A DNA stretch of 64,000 nucleotides, from the NCBI GenBank assembly GCA_028673005.1, contig CM054112.1, forward strand, positions 24,169,624-24,233,623, written 5' to 3'. This DNA comes from Tanypteryx hageni (lineage: Eukaryota; Arthropoda; Insecta; Odonata; Petaluridae). A model generated the notes under the pieces. That model searched no databases. It was given only the letters and a program-made list of their open reading frames with translations, and was not told the origin of the DNA. Below are positions 36,279 through 48,476 of this stretch, in pieces. Positions within the stretch are counted from its first letter, which is position 1; each line of letters opens with the position of its first letter. Made by a program: the position numbers and the translations under genes.

Positions 36279-36608
36279 AGAGCGGGGGTGCCGGTGCTGT
36301 AGTGGTTAGGACGCTGGCTGATACTCGCCTGCTGCTTGAAAAGACATTGGGTACGAATCCTGCGCAAGTAGGATTTTTCCAAGGTCGCCCTGCCCCCTGT
36401 TTGTGTGGTTTGAGGAGACCGCGCAAATTCAGCTGTTCCGTCCTTCGGAAGGGACGCTAAGCTGTTGCCCCCCCTGGTGTTCTTCGTAAGAGCAGGCAAA
36501 TTCCGGCACCGGGTTTCCCTCCTCCCTTCCCCGGCTATTCATTGCACTACCTCTGAGATACCTACTGTGCGTAGGACAGAGGCGAATCGGCTGGGCATTC
36601 AAATTCAA
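36279..36608 (+). mobile_element. tRNA-derived SINE with target-site duplication
   Basis: The 5' part looks like a tRNA. It has an A-box-like tgctgtagtggttagg (about 36295) and a B-box-like gggtacgaatcc (36349-36360, one mismatch to GGTTCGAATCC). The body contains a ccgtccttcggaagggacg hairpin block. The SINE is flanked by aaatcgagt at 36270-36278 and 36609-36617, a likely target duplication of at least nine bases. It would depend on RNA polymerase III transcription and on a LINE-encoded reverse transcriptase. An open minus-strand frame of 108 codons through it is incidental. Confidence 0.78.
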
Positions 36609-36617
36609 AAATCGAGT

Positions 36618-38407
36618 GGAATATTGTTTACGCATTAACGTCTTACTTAATATTCACATGAGTAGATGCACCGAAGGCTTTAAAAATAAACAACATCTTG
36701 GCTACAGAACAAATGTAAGTAGATGTATCGATTTATGTTGCGAGAAATCTTTCAATGTTAATGATAAAAGATAACAATGTTCTATTATTCCTTAAAAATC
36801 ATTTGACTCACTTTAAAAGTATTCATGGGCTATATTTAAGCATGAATTCATTTGTATCCGTTATCTTGGCGTCGGCTATTCTTTCTCTATGGCACGCCAC
36901 GGTGTGGATTTTCCTTGCATTAATCTTTACATGGCTATCTCCCTTTGAAAAGGACAACAATTAAGTAATTTAGCTTTGTTGCCGCCTGGAAAATGGTCAT
37001 CTAAACCGATAAATTTTGCACTTCAAGATTTTTTTTCGAGCGATTTAGTATGTAATACGACAAAACATGAACAGAATTGAAATATCCATTTCTTCGTAAG
37101 TAAAATAAACCATTTCCCGTTATCGTAAGTTAATATTTAGGTATATTTATATCCACATCAGTGAAGGACTGCATGTCATTTTGGGGTTTCTCCACACCAT
37201 TTCCCATGCATTCTTATGGAAATAGTATTTTGTTGACCCCATGGAGTATAAGAGACCCAACGGTCTGCAAACCTAGACCATGTTCTTCCTTTGGTCCATA
37301 GGATGGCCCAAGAGACTTTTGAATTCCATTGCTTCAACGGTGTAAAAACGTATAAAGTACACACGTACATACCTACTCACGCACATATACACTCTAAAAT
37401 ATTTATAAGATAATAAAGATCGCTATTTACAGCTGATTTATACTCCATTTATAGAGAATATTTTTCTTGTTTTTGTGTTAACGGGACGATGATTCAATTA
37501 ATATTAGTATATTTATTTATTAACCAAAGGCCATTACGTCTCAAGCAATATAAGTTGCAGAGTTTACTGTCTCTTTGGTTTACCGCATCAACTAGCTAAT
37601 TAACAAATCCTGTAATAAAGTGGCCGAAAAGCAATTCCAGCGTTATAAATCCTCAATTCAAACTCACCCTTCCTCCCACGCTTTTACAAAATAAAGAAAG
37701 AACTCGCTTTTCGAAAACCACCCCATTCATTTTTACAAGTCTTTCATATTATTCTCTCACGATAAACTCATGCAGAGATCAAATTAATCAACGATTTTCT
37801 TGATATTAACGTAAAAACTTATAGTGTGGGAAACCCTCATAGTAAATGTTAAAATATTATATTGGTAAGGTAATGTAAAAGAGATAATTATTTGTAAATT
37901 CTCGTTTAAATGACTAGTTATGAGGGGCTTGAAAATTAAATTATCATTATGTTTATTAATCGTATGAACTTTTAGATGTCGCAGAAATGATCAAATAAAT
38001 TTATAAATCGATGCCATAACTGCGTACGTACTTGATATGCATATTATAAGTGTAGTTACCTATATTTTATCGCTAAGATAAAACGTATCTAAAATAATTA
38101 TTGTATCACAATTTAGAACATTTTCTTATTCATCTTATCTTGTCTACGCTGAAGTCTATCCCAAGAGTTGTCCTATTGATTCTAACTATTCCTTGAAACT
38201 ATTCGTGCTCTTTTACTAAACTAGGATATCTGCTCCTGGCCCCTTACGGAGACCAACGCCGTCTGACGGCTTGCTTCGCTCGTCTGTTAGTTTCAAACTA
38301 TTCAATTAATTTTTCATGAAATTAATAAATATTAGAAACAAAATACATTTCCATTAAATTATTTATAGCAATAATGGAGTAATGTGTTTTTTAAATAAAA
38401 ATGTACG
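36618..38407. other. AT-rich spacer
   Basis: No recognisable gene. A 60-base GC-rich patch at 38230-38290 contains the hairpin gccgtctgacggc. Confidence 0.4.
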
Positions 38408-38660
38408 ATTTATCATATTTTAGGATTATGACATCATCATATATTGACATCATTGGTTGAAATCGATGGTACGAGTATTATAATTCCCATTTTAAAAGCA
38501 TTAAATCGATGCTATTATAATACAGATTAGCAATTCTCATTTAAAAGCATTGATTCGCCATGATAGTTTTATTGTTAAGAATCGGAAAATTTCCCATTTT
38601 TATTATTGAAATCAAGTTTTTGCGCAAGTTTGGCACGGATTTGAGTTTTTTTTTAAGAAG
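38408..38660 (+). repeat. Dispersed repeat, second copy of the 34683 family
   Basis: Begins tttaggattatgacatcatc and ends ggcacggatttgag. It is collinear with 34683-34930 but diverged, with indels. Confidence 0.5.
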
Positions 38661-38698
38661 GCTCATTCTTTCAGCTACAGAGTTGCTTATGTCCTGGG

Positions 38699-40743
38699 CA
38701 GGGCCGGCTTCAGACAGTAAGCGAGGCAATCTCCTCAGGGCGCAGGGTCGAGGGGGCGGCCTCATGCCGCGGCTGTTGACATAATGACGCCGTTCCCTCT
38801 TGCTAAGTATGGTCTTACGGCAGAGGCGGCAACTCTGCTCAAAGAGACACATTTGCAAAAACGAGAGGGAGGTAAGGGAAAACCAAGAGAAACACACACA
38901 ATGTACCCCAGTGCAGCCAATCTGACTTTTTTTCCGCTAGATCTGGCGGGTTTTGGAGTAGCTTAGCGGAAAAACTATCATTTAGCGGGTAGTGGAAAAT
39001 CGAACGTGAGAGATGTCACTTTTGGCTTTTTCTGGCGAAATTTAGGAGTTGAAAGCGGTAAGGGATTGCTACATAGCACATGACCGCAAGACTGTGATTT
39101 TAAGATCCCAAAACCTGGCGGGATGGTGACCGGAAGACCCCCGCATCGAATGAGAAAAGAGTTACGACAGAGTATTTGTCTTGTCTCGTGAAGGGTTGAA
39201 CAAAATGACCCTGGATCCCAAATAGCATCCAGATGTCAGTTGGCATGCAAAGGAGACAACGAATGGAATTAGGGGAAATGTTTTTCTAAGAAATTTTCAA
39301 ATCGCATTTGAGAAAAGCAGAAGCCTTTTTATGCATTAGTTTTACAAGGGTTGTGTTCGAAGCAAGACCAATATTGAGAGTGCGTGAGTGTTTTTTGGAT
39401 TTGGATTTAAGATTTTTAGTTTGTGAATTATAACTCGTTAGTATTTTCATCCGATATAATGAAATCGTATTTTATGATTTTCGCTTAGTATATTAAGTTA
39501 ATTTTGAACTGTGCATTTTAAGGAGGAAAAACTTGGTTCCGGAAGTGATTGGTTTCTTAACAATAATAACTTTTGTTTTAAACTATTCTTACGAATTAAT
39601 CGAAATTTCCCTGGCGTCAAATTTGTAGCATTTGTTAAGTCATAATTCAAATTAATCACTTTTTAATACAGACATTTTTCTCAAATATTAATTCAACAAT
39701 GTTATTATTTATAAATTGGCATACATGATTAGCGAAAGAGCTTGAATATAACCTAAAGATAGCTTTGATTTTTAAAATAGCTATATTGCTAGAGTTTTAA
39801 TATTTTTATGATCAGTGGAGTTTCGTTGCATTGCTTTTACATTACGAATAAACATAACTATTGACTATAATTTAACTTAAGTGCACATGACGACAGAAGC
39901 AAACTATTTACTAAATTTAAAAATGCAGTTAACCTTCAACGATTAATGTTTAATGGACCTCTCGAACAATAATGGTTTTTATTTCATATGGAATTGATAT
40001 ACTTATAATTTTCAAAATATAAAAAAATAAAGTTAACATTAAACCTCTTTTAAATATAGAAAATTGCCCATTTCAAATGACTGATAGGAAAAAGAAACGT
40101 CTCTCCAGAGCGGATGCGTAGAAAAGCAGGGGAGGCATATCTTCAAAGCTCCTACAGTGGATTGACCAAGTCTTTTAAAAGGAGAGATACCAACACTGGG
40201 CGATGACATGTGCCAGGAATAAACTTATGATATGGATCCAGAGTTCTGAAGCAACACGAAAGAAGTAGAACGCATTTGTTGAAGTACGATGATTGGTTGG
40301 AAACTCTCAAAAGACTTTAAAATCACAAAACCATAGATTCCAATCAGCAAGATCCTTTGTAAAGCAAAAAACAGCATTGGTATAAATTTTTTAAATGGGT
40401 TGGGTAAATATTAAAATATCTTGCCAAACAACATTTCGAGGAGATTCGGACGGGCTGTATGATACTAACAATGGTAATTTTTTAAAGCTAATTAAAATGA
40501 TAGCAAAATTTGACGGTGATATGGGGGGGCACTTGCAAAGAATTGAAAAGCAGAGGAGGAGGCCGAAAACACTAAATTTCGAGCACATTAATTAAGAAAA
40601 AACATACAAAATGAGCTTATAGAATTAATTTCTCAGCGCATTAATCAACATAATTAATATGGCCCTTAAGTCAAAATATTATTCAGCTATATTTAATTGC
40701 ATTCCCGATAAAAGCCACCGAGAACAATTATCAATTGTTATTC

Positions 40744-40744
<1 letters not shown>
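38699..40744 (+). mobile_element. DUF4371/ZMYM1-like hAT transposon, 5' end and N-terminal relic
   Basis: The terminus CAGGGCCGGCTTCAGACAG at 38699 matches the inverted end of the related fragment at 25553. From ATG 40077 the plus strand reads MTDRKKKRLSRADA and a stop. Blocks in shifting frames follow: [59 protein letters not shown] and KYYSAIFNCIPDKSHREQLS. Their order is that of the DUF4371 region of ZMYM1-like hAT proteins, from memory. The reading is cut by an (AT)n array at 40745, and the catalytic and C-terminal parts are absent. The 38780-40070 stretch has no readable coding. A second CAGTGCAGCCAATCTGAC motif at 38911 may be another transposon end. Confidence 0.7.

Positions 40745-40829
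<85 letters not shown>
40745..40829. repeat. (TA)n microsatellite inside a hAT coding relic
   Basis: 85 bases of uninterrupted TA repeat that directly follow the codons for EQLSIVIR. Confidence 0.95.
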
Positions 40830-40834
<5 letters not shown>

Positions 40835-41439
40835 TGTGTTTATTGTTGATGTGATATGTCTTACAGAATAAAGTTTTTCTATAAATACTTATGCTCACAC
40901 ACGGAACATGAGGGGGGAGGGAGAGGCTAAAAATTTCCCGCCTCAGGGAGGCGAAATGTCCTGGGTTCCTATCTCAATCTTAACTTGTTTTAAAATGCCA
41001 TTATATAAATTCCTGTATTGATTTCTACGCTTTTCATATGTATGAAATAATGGGGAGGGAAAAACTGCCCTAAAAATGAATCTTTTGGAAATTTTGGATT
41101 TTTTCGGTCGGTTGTCTCCAATGGCCTATCATCATGCAATAATTCATATCTGTAGCCCTTTCTTTACTTTTCATATCATCCTCTTATGTAAGAAGCAACT
41201 ATTGATAATAGATAGCGCACACAGTGAAACCCAAACTAACGCAACCACTTGAGTGTATCCATGAAGTGTTCAAATTTCCATTATATAATCAATGCGTACA
41301 TATTTTATACAGTCCAAGAACTGCCAGTGATTAATCACGTCGTAGAAAAAAATGTTCCGAACATAAATCCTAAGGCTTCCGGTGTCTGACGATAGGTTAT
41401 CAAACGAGCTCCAGCGCATAAAAAAGAGTCAAATTGTAA
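40830..41439. other. AT-rich spacer
   Basis: Nothing recognisable apart from a short cgcctcagggaggcg hairpin near 40940. Confidence 0.4.
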
Positions 41440-41820
41440 GGAGGGAGGAAAAAGGAATGGAGATTTAGGGAGAGGAGAAGGTTCGTAAGACGTGGGAGGT
41501 TGAGAGAGAGAGAGAGAGAGCAAGCGCCTAAGAATCGGAAAGATGCAAGGAGGAGGGAGAAGAACTGGAGGAGGAAGAGGGGGGAGGGAAAGGGGTCTGG
41601 GAATTCGCCTGCTCTTACGTATTCCAAGAGAGGCGCACTCATTCCCTCGGATTTAAGCGCAATGTTTTTTCTTGCCAATTTAAATTTCTAATTCGGCGAT
41701 CCTTTATCACCTGACGGTTGTTAAATGTAGATCTCTCCCTCCCCCTTTCCCCTCCTACTTCGACTACCACTTCCACCTCCTCCTCCCGGACCACGAGTCC
41801 TCGTCCCGTTGATCATCTTG
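41440..41820. other. Purine-then-pyrimidine island
   Basis: GA-rich plus strand at 41435-41600, then CT-rich at 41730-41810. Open frames here are low complexity, and no gene is called. Confidence 0.45.
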
Positions 41821-42385
41821 GTTTCGAGTTAGTAATGGATATCTCGTTACGATGGCGCATTTATTACGTGTGCTGATTATCCTCAAGAAGAGCTCATTGG
41901 GTTAAGATTAAATTTTTAGGAGTGAAATTTTCTTCGAATATAATATAATTTAAAAATGCCCGACGAAATCGTTTTAAATGATTTTAAACGCGTGATCTTG
42001 CATTCTACGCGAATCAATAATTTATTCCAATCTGTTTCTTTCTTTTGACATAAGAGACTTTATTACACTTTGACAAGTAAAAGAGACATTTTTACAATGG
42101 ATATTATATAGACCTCCCCGGCAGTAAAACTGTTATTTCTTCTCCACATAACTTTGATTTGAAAAGAAATACTTCATAATTAGAACATCTGACCCTTTTC
42201 TAGAAGATTTTATTTAATTTTTGGGATAGTTCCTTATTCTGTAAACTCATATCGGATGATAAAAGGTCTCTGTGATAAAAAAGATTTTGAGTAAAACTTC
42301 TTTTTATCGCAAATTCATATCAAATCGGAGGATATTCTTGCCACTATACCTATTTCCCGTCGCCTCGGTTGATTTTGCTTACAAT
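41821..42385. other. AT-rich spacer
   Basis: No recognisable gene, repeat terminus or RNA signature. Confidence 0.4.
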
Positions 42386-44232
42386 TAGAGTTTTGGGTTC
42401 CCGGCGATATTTTATTTCCCTGGAAACGCGAATTAGATTTTCAAATAAGCCGGGTATCCCGGGATTCTTGGAATAAGAATTATTTCGCATTTTTAATATT
42501 TAATACACTTTTTTTTATTTAAACATGATATTTATTATTAATAGAACGTAAATATCTAAGTCATTAATAAATCCCAATGGCATGTGATACAGTATTTGCC
42601 ACAAATTGTTAGCAGATTCAATATTCAGACGCACTTTGAGCTGCACAACAAATCTTCCCTCGATGTCGACGATGTGGAGATAACAAGAGACCAACTACTA
42701 ATGTGCTATATTGCAAATCCCTCCATGCTAAAATTGAGGGTAAAAATTGTATGAAAGAGGATTAAAAGCAATATAAAATCTATAAGAGCTTTTTTCTGCC
42801 CATTTGTGGCTCCCTCAGTCACGCTATAAAAATGCAAATAACACGATAAAAGATCGAGATATTTCTTAAATTTGGTTGGAATGCTTGATTTACTAATTTT
42901 AAGATGATGAGGAAAAACAACTCGAAAAAGTCCAGGGTTCGACCTCAAGGAAGACATTTCCAGTTCCCATAAAATAACACGTAAACATCGACTTTTCAAC
43001 GTTCAGGTTTTTATTCTTTTTGAGATCTAAATTAGAGAGAATTAACCTAAGATCTTCAATTTAAACCATCAAAGAAAAAATTATAATATTTCATACTACT
43101 TTTATCTTTTTCCACCTACAGTTCGAAATTCTTCATGTTAAATATTAATTTCGCATATTTTGGTGAAATTTTGCCATTTTAACAAGATGTTGCCCTGCCA
43201 ACCAATTACATTGTTAAACCTCGAAATCCTATTGTCATTTCATTCCTTATTGGTGAAAGCGTGCTGTCAATGCTTTTAATACGAGAGAGAGAAGGAATGA
43301 GAGGAAAATGATTTTTATAACAACCAATATAAACAACGTTCGTCGCATTATTTACGAGAAGGAATATCTTTGAATGTAGAGCATTAATCATTCGAATATT
43401 AAAATCACAGAATCATCGTAGGAGTTCTAGACTTGAAACAACGAACGCCTAAAAGAACGAAAGTTTGTTTTCCTGCAATCGATTTTTAAATACGCGTCGA
43501 ATCGATCATAAGATCAGTTTTTAACGCAAGAATTTGATGCATTATTAGTGATTTGAATTGCTGCCGGTTTCGTGTAATTGGGTACCATTGATTTGGATAA
43601 TAGCTTCGCGTCGCATCTATTCAAGAAATGTTATAAAAAAACTTCCCCGTTGAATTTCAACGGGCGTCTCCCTAGTTTATATATATAATTCACTTGGTCA
43701 GAGTAGCTAATTTGGCCGATTAGGAAAGGAGGGAGGGGGAAGGAAAAAGACTAGGAGGGGAAGGTAATTCACTTCAGCACTTAGTTTCAGATTCGTGCAA
43801 CCATTACTTTTGGACCTTTTTTACTAACGACATTCACGAGCGCGAGAAGAAGCCATGTTGACATTGCATTATCGTTCAATTAAAATTGGATTAATAGCGA
43901 GAAACACAACCTGATCCTTAATGTAAAACTCCTAATAACTCAGTCACTAAATAGCATTAACTGAAATAATATTTATATTCATCAAAATTTGTATTGGTAC
44001 AACATGTATAAAATAAAAAAATTGAAAATTATTATATTAGTTTAACATTTGGGGCTGAAATTCGAAGATTTATCTAAAAAACAACTATGAACGCAATTGT
44101 GGAAAAACTTGATTCAGCACAAAATTCAAACGAACAATTTCCGGGAATCAGTGAACATTTTCCCTGGAAACGAGAATAAGAAATATCGGGTAAATTCCGG
44201 GAACGGGAATACCCGGTTCCGCCAAAACTCTA
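42386..44232. mobile_element. hAT-like element with CCCGGG-rich inverted ends, carrying a nested Helitron
   Basis: The left end is TAGAGTTTTGGGTTCCCGG (42386), followed by a tttccctggaaacg block and a gccgggtatcccggg block. The right end, inverted, is TAGAGTTTTGGCGGAACCGG (44232), also with a CGGGTATTCCCG block and a tttccctggaaacg block. The ends resemble a known class of hAT termini, from memory. I could not find a target duplication. The interior holds no transposase and contains a Helitron at 42779-43675. Confidence 0.5.
42779..43675 (+). mobile_element. Non-autonomous Helitron, copy B
   Basis: Runs from TC at 42779 to CTAG at 43672-43675, with A before and T after, exactly as expected for Helitron insertion between A and T. 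The near-perfect palindrome CCCGTTGAATTTCAACGGG lies ten bases upstream of the CTAG end, the canonical 3' hairpin position. It is collinear with copy A (16300-17102, opposite strand). It includes a tRNA-B-box-like agggttcgacctc and a short purine repeat near 43285. No ORF for a Rep/helicase is present. Confidence 0.82.
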
Positions 44233-45059
44233 GTTGCGCTGATTCGGTATTTATATTTCCTATTTTCTCAAATAATAGTTTTAACTTTGTGAAACTGCTT
44301 CATGGTAATGAAAATTAAATACGTAAATTCCATATAAATATATTTATAACCTTGATCGTGTGAAATATATTTGTGGAATTTACAAAGTTTTTTATTTTCA
44401 TTGCTTTTTCCTCTCGTTATAATGCTTAATTCGGATTGGAATGCCAGTATTTCCACTTCGATGATGCGCTTCTGTAACTCAAAGACGTGAAATAACTTAA
44501 ATTTTTAACAAAAAGCGTAAAAAAAATTACATTGCTGCCGTTTCTTCCTCGAAAATTTCATTTTTGCGCGCCAAGTAAAACTGACCCATATATTTCATAT
44601 CTCTGAAGGTGCCGGCGATTATAGCATGATTTTAGCAATTAATACAGGGAGGTTATGAATGACGACTGTTTATAAATGTATGTATCGTGTGTAAATTTAT
44701 AGAGATTCTAGCAGATAAAATGTTGTGACAAATGAAACATTAGAAAAACAATGTAGGTTTTCATCTTGTATTTTTAACGTTCTTACAATTAAAATATGAT
44801 ATTAGTGAGAGAGACAGAATGGATATTCCGCGAATAACCCGGATGTACGTTATTGCATATTCAATTTATAAAAACAAATTGACAACTCTGCCAAAGATCC
44901 AAGACATCGAGGCTGCATGAGTCCATAAAGATAATGCACGAAGACGCGATTTTCATTGCTCACGTCGAATCAGGAGTTGACTGCATAACCGGATACATAG
45001 GCAAACCAGAGATGCCATTAATGTCCCTGCATTGGCATAGCTGAGGAGGAGATCAGCGG
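44233..45059. other. AT-rich spacer
   Basis: Nothing recognisable. Confidence 0.4.
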
Positions 45060-45900
45060 ATCCTCGGCCCAGAAGAAGTCATTTCATACCTCCCTCCCAA
45101 TGGCACCCTTGGGATTGGAAGGGGGCGGTCTGAGAGGAAGAGAGGGAGGCGGGAGGGAGAGAGAGGGGGAGGATAGGCCGTCAAGAAGGGCTTGAGAGAA
45201 AACAGAGGAGGGAGACAGGGAAAGAGAAGAAGTAAAAAGGAAAGGATTGTCTCCTCTCCCTTCCCACCCTCTCATCTCCTTCCCCATCCCTCCTCCCCCT
45301 CCTCTTCCTATCTGATGTCGTTTCGGCGGCGTACCGAGCAGAACGACTTGCGCATAAAAAATATCGCTTCCCCTCTTTTATTCTTCAGCCTCGGCGCCAC
45401 CATCTTCCACCCCTTCCTTTCCCTCCCATCCCTATTCACTACCCCACCCTCTCTGCGCAATCTCTCTATCTCTCCCTCTCTTTTTTCTCTCTCTCTTCCT
45501 CTCCCTCACTCTTCTCCTACAAAAGGGTTTTTATCGCTGCGAAGGAAACTCTCTGCAAAAGGGGACACAAGGGTGGAGGGGAGAGGAATTCTTTTCCTGG
45601 ACAAAAGAGAGGACTAGAAGGCAGGAGGAGTGGGAGAGAGGGGGAGGGAGAGGGAGAAAAAAGGAGAAAGGAACGGAAGGAGTTGCGGAGAGGAGGCGGG
45701 GCGGAAAGGGAGGTTAAGGACTCGGTGGAGGTCCGAGGAAGCTGCGAACTTCCTCGGGAGGATGTCTCTCTCTGTCTCTGTCTAAAAAATGACGCGGGAA
45801 GAGAAGGAGAAAGAGAGGGTTAAGGGGAAGAGAGATGGTTCAGGATGTCGGGAATATACGGGAGATGGAAGGCGCGAGAGAGAGGAAGGGGAATCAAAAA
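45060..45900. other. Purine/pyrimidine strand-switching island
   Basis: Purine-rich plus strand at 45110-45240, pyrimidine-rich at 45250-45530, purine-rich again at 45560-45870. Between them is a CpG-rich core (tgatgtcgtttcggcggcgt at 45312; ggcgccaccatcttcc). Open frames here are low complexity. Confidence 0.5.
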
Positions 45901-48129
45901 AAATTAGCGCATCTTTATGCGTGAAATTCAGCGTCTGTGACCTACTAACTCGTGATCAGACATCATTTCCGTGATTTTTATCGGCAGATCTCGGTTGCTT
46001 TATCGTTCCTAATTATAAAATAATTCGGCGGAAAAAACGCACAATCCTCCAAGAGGAATGTTTTTGACGCTTCAAATAACCTTTTATCAAAGCGCTTATG
46101 TTTCTGATATTGGATGCCACTAAACCGCACCTACCAACAAGTCATATTCTGCATTAATTACAATAGCAGTCAACGCGAGTTTTTCTCATATCTTGGTTCG
46201 TTAGACGGCAGCAATTAATCGTTTTAAACAAGAAATATTACAACAAATCGATTTATATTACGACTGTATTTTAAAATTCTTGCCTCGTTAAAATTCATAA
46301 GGGTATAATTATTTTTTGAGAGGGCTTTCAAACATGTTAACAACAGTAACGGGCTTACATGCCTTTCTACAAAAGAGTAAAGAGGGGATAGCGACAGTGG
46401 CGTTAAAATAATAAATGGAGGGAAAAAGAGATACTAAAGATACAAACGAGCAAAGGGAAAATTTTCCAAAATTCAGTAACGCCACATGAAGTCTTGGAAA
46501 CAACAATGGAAATGTGAAATACGCCGCGTTCAGTGAACAATTAAAACAAACGTGATACTTGTAATCGTGCTCCGTAAACTCGGTTCCTCCGCTCCTATAA
46601 TGTGATAGTCTAAAATTTCAAACGCTAGACTAAATTGAACTTTTTTATCGACTGATTTTATTAAGGACTTTCTGATTTCGTTAAAATCCTCCGAGTCAGA
46701 GTAAATCAACCATGCAACCGTGGGTGGACGGACGAACGGTCAATGCAAAACTAGTACATAAAAAAGAATCGTAAATAAATTAGAAAATATTCTAGTCCTA
46801 TCAAAATATAAGCCTGGGAAAGGCGTCTTGGAGATTGATGAGGGGCATTGAAGGTCGGGTGGTGAAGCCCTGACGAAGGTATTGTGCAATCGTAAAATCG
46901 AGGGACATGGAAAATTAGGAAGATTAGTTGGAGCGAGATGGAAGGCAATCAGACGAATTAATTAGAGGGTGCGTCGTTAAAAAGGAGGTCCAAGTATTAA
47001 TAGTAAGAGCCCGGTGAGAGAAAGAGACAGAAGGAGCAGGCTAAAATTTTCCCAGAAAAGCCGAAAATTTGAGAAAATGAGAGAAAATAAGCAGATAAAC
47101 GAAATATTTTTTAAAAATAGAATATCATTGTTTAAAAGTAATTTTATGCAAAAAGGTGAATTTGTATTTTTTATGAAACTTAAAAATCAAGTCCATAAGT
47201 AACACATGAGAATTAAATGCCATACAAAATTGAAAAAAGGGTTCGATAAAAACAAAACCATGTAATTAATAAAATTGACTGGCTAGATAAACACAATAGA
47301 GATAAAATCTGATAAATAGAATGACACAAGAAAAACAAAGTATAAAAAATATCTACTATACACTGAGCACTGAAAAATTATCGGTATGCAAGAACTTTTC
47401 AGTGTGAAAATTTTCGTAAAATAGTAGAATACCATATTTTCTAATGAAAACAAAAGTTAATAGCTCTCATAATCGATAGAAAATTACATGCAAAAAAATT
47501 ACATTGAATAAAAAAGGAAGAAAAAGTAATGTGAAACTCTCAAAGAGTTTCCGTGCAATAACATAAAAGTGGCCAAATGCCAGAAATAGATGAGAGATAT
47601 CTTTTGAATAAATTGAATAGACAAAGAATAATGCTCTTGCAAATCTATTTACGATCCTTAAAGTTCATTAAAAATTCGGAACATGGAATAATGCCAACAT
47701 TATCTTTCTCGACAAGAAAAGGGAAGGAGAAGGGCATATCTGCAAGATGTCCGCGGAGGCTCTTATAAATCGCTTTCAAAGAAACTTCGGTCTGGAAAAG
47801 TCTAAAAATAGAAAATAATTAAGAAAATGGTTTGGGGTTTTGAATCTTATTCAAGTCGTTAGAAAGAGAGCCATCGAACATATCAGCGGGTATCAAAGGC
47901 GTTTCAGAATCTCAGGCCTGGTAGATCATCAATCCATAAAAAAAAGAAAACAAAGCTAAAGAAATTATTCGATCTCATAGAAGAAACGGCAAATATATAC
48001 ATTTCAAAAAATGCTTGGATGAAACCATACCATTAATTGCGTCGTCGAGTTCTTGAAAGCACTTTTGCGGTAGGATACAAATGCAGTAAAGTTACGATTA
48101 CAAAGAACTGGGATGAAGTGTAGTCCGGA
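45901..48129. other. AT-rich non-coding stretch
   Basis: No recognisable gene. A moderately GC-richer block at 46800-47050 has no family motifs. Confidence 0.4.
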
Positions 48130-48476
48130 TAATCGAAATTTCGAATAATTGGACGTCTAAAATAAATGCTGAAATACGGTAAAGTATGTAGAATGTATTT
48201 TGAATATATAATTTAACACATTAACTAATTAATGTCAGCCAAAAACATATGAATATGAATTATATGGAAAAGAAAATAAATAACTTTTTATTAAACACTC
48301 AGCTGGACAACTTTTAAAATCTGCGCTAAATATTTTAAGTTTTTTATTTATTCGTTATATTTCTAAACGATATTTGTAATCTATTGATCTCTGGCATTTT
48401 TTTATGCTTCATAATAATTTTTTTCTTAATTTGACGGGCGCACGGTTAATTGGAGTTCGGATAATAGAAATTTGTT
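48130..48476. repeat. Possible pogo-like MITE remnant
   Basis: The left motif ccggataatcgaaatttcga (48126) is roughly mirrored by an inverted tattatccgaactccaatta at 48473. Such ATCCGAA ends are typical of pogo/Tigger-like elements. The ends are imperfect and no target duplication was secured. Confidence 0.35.
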
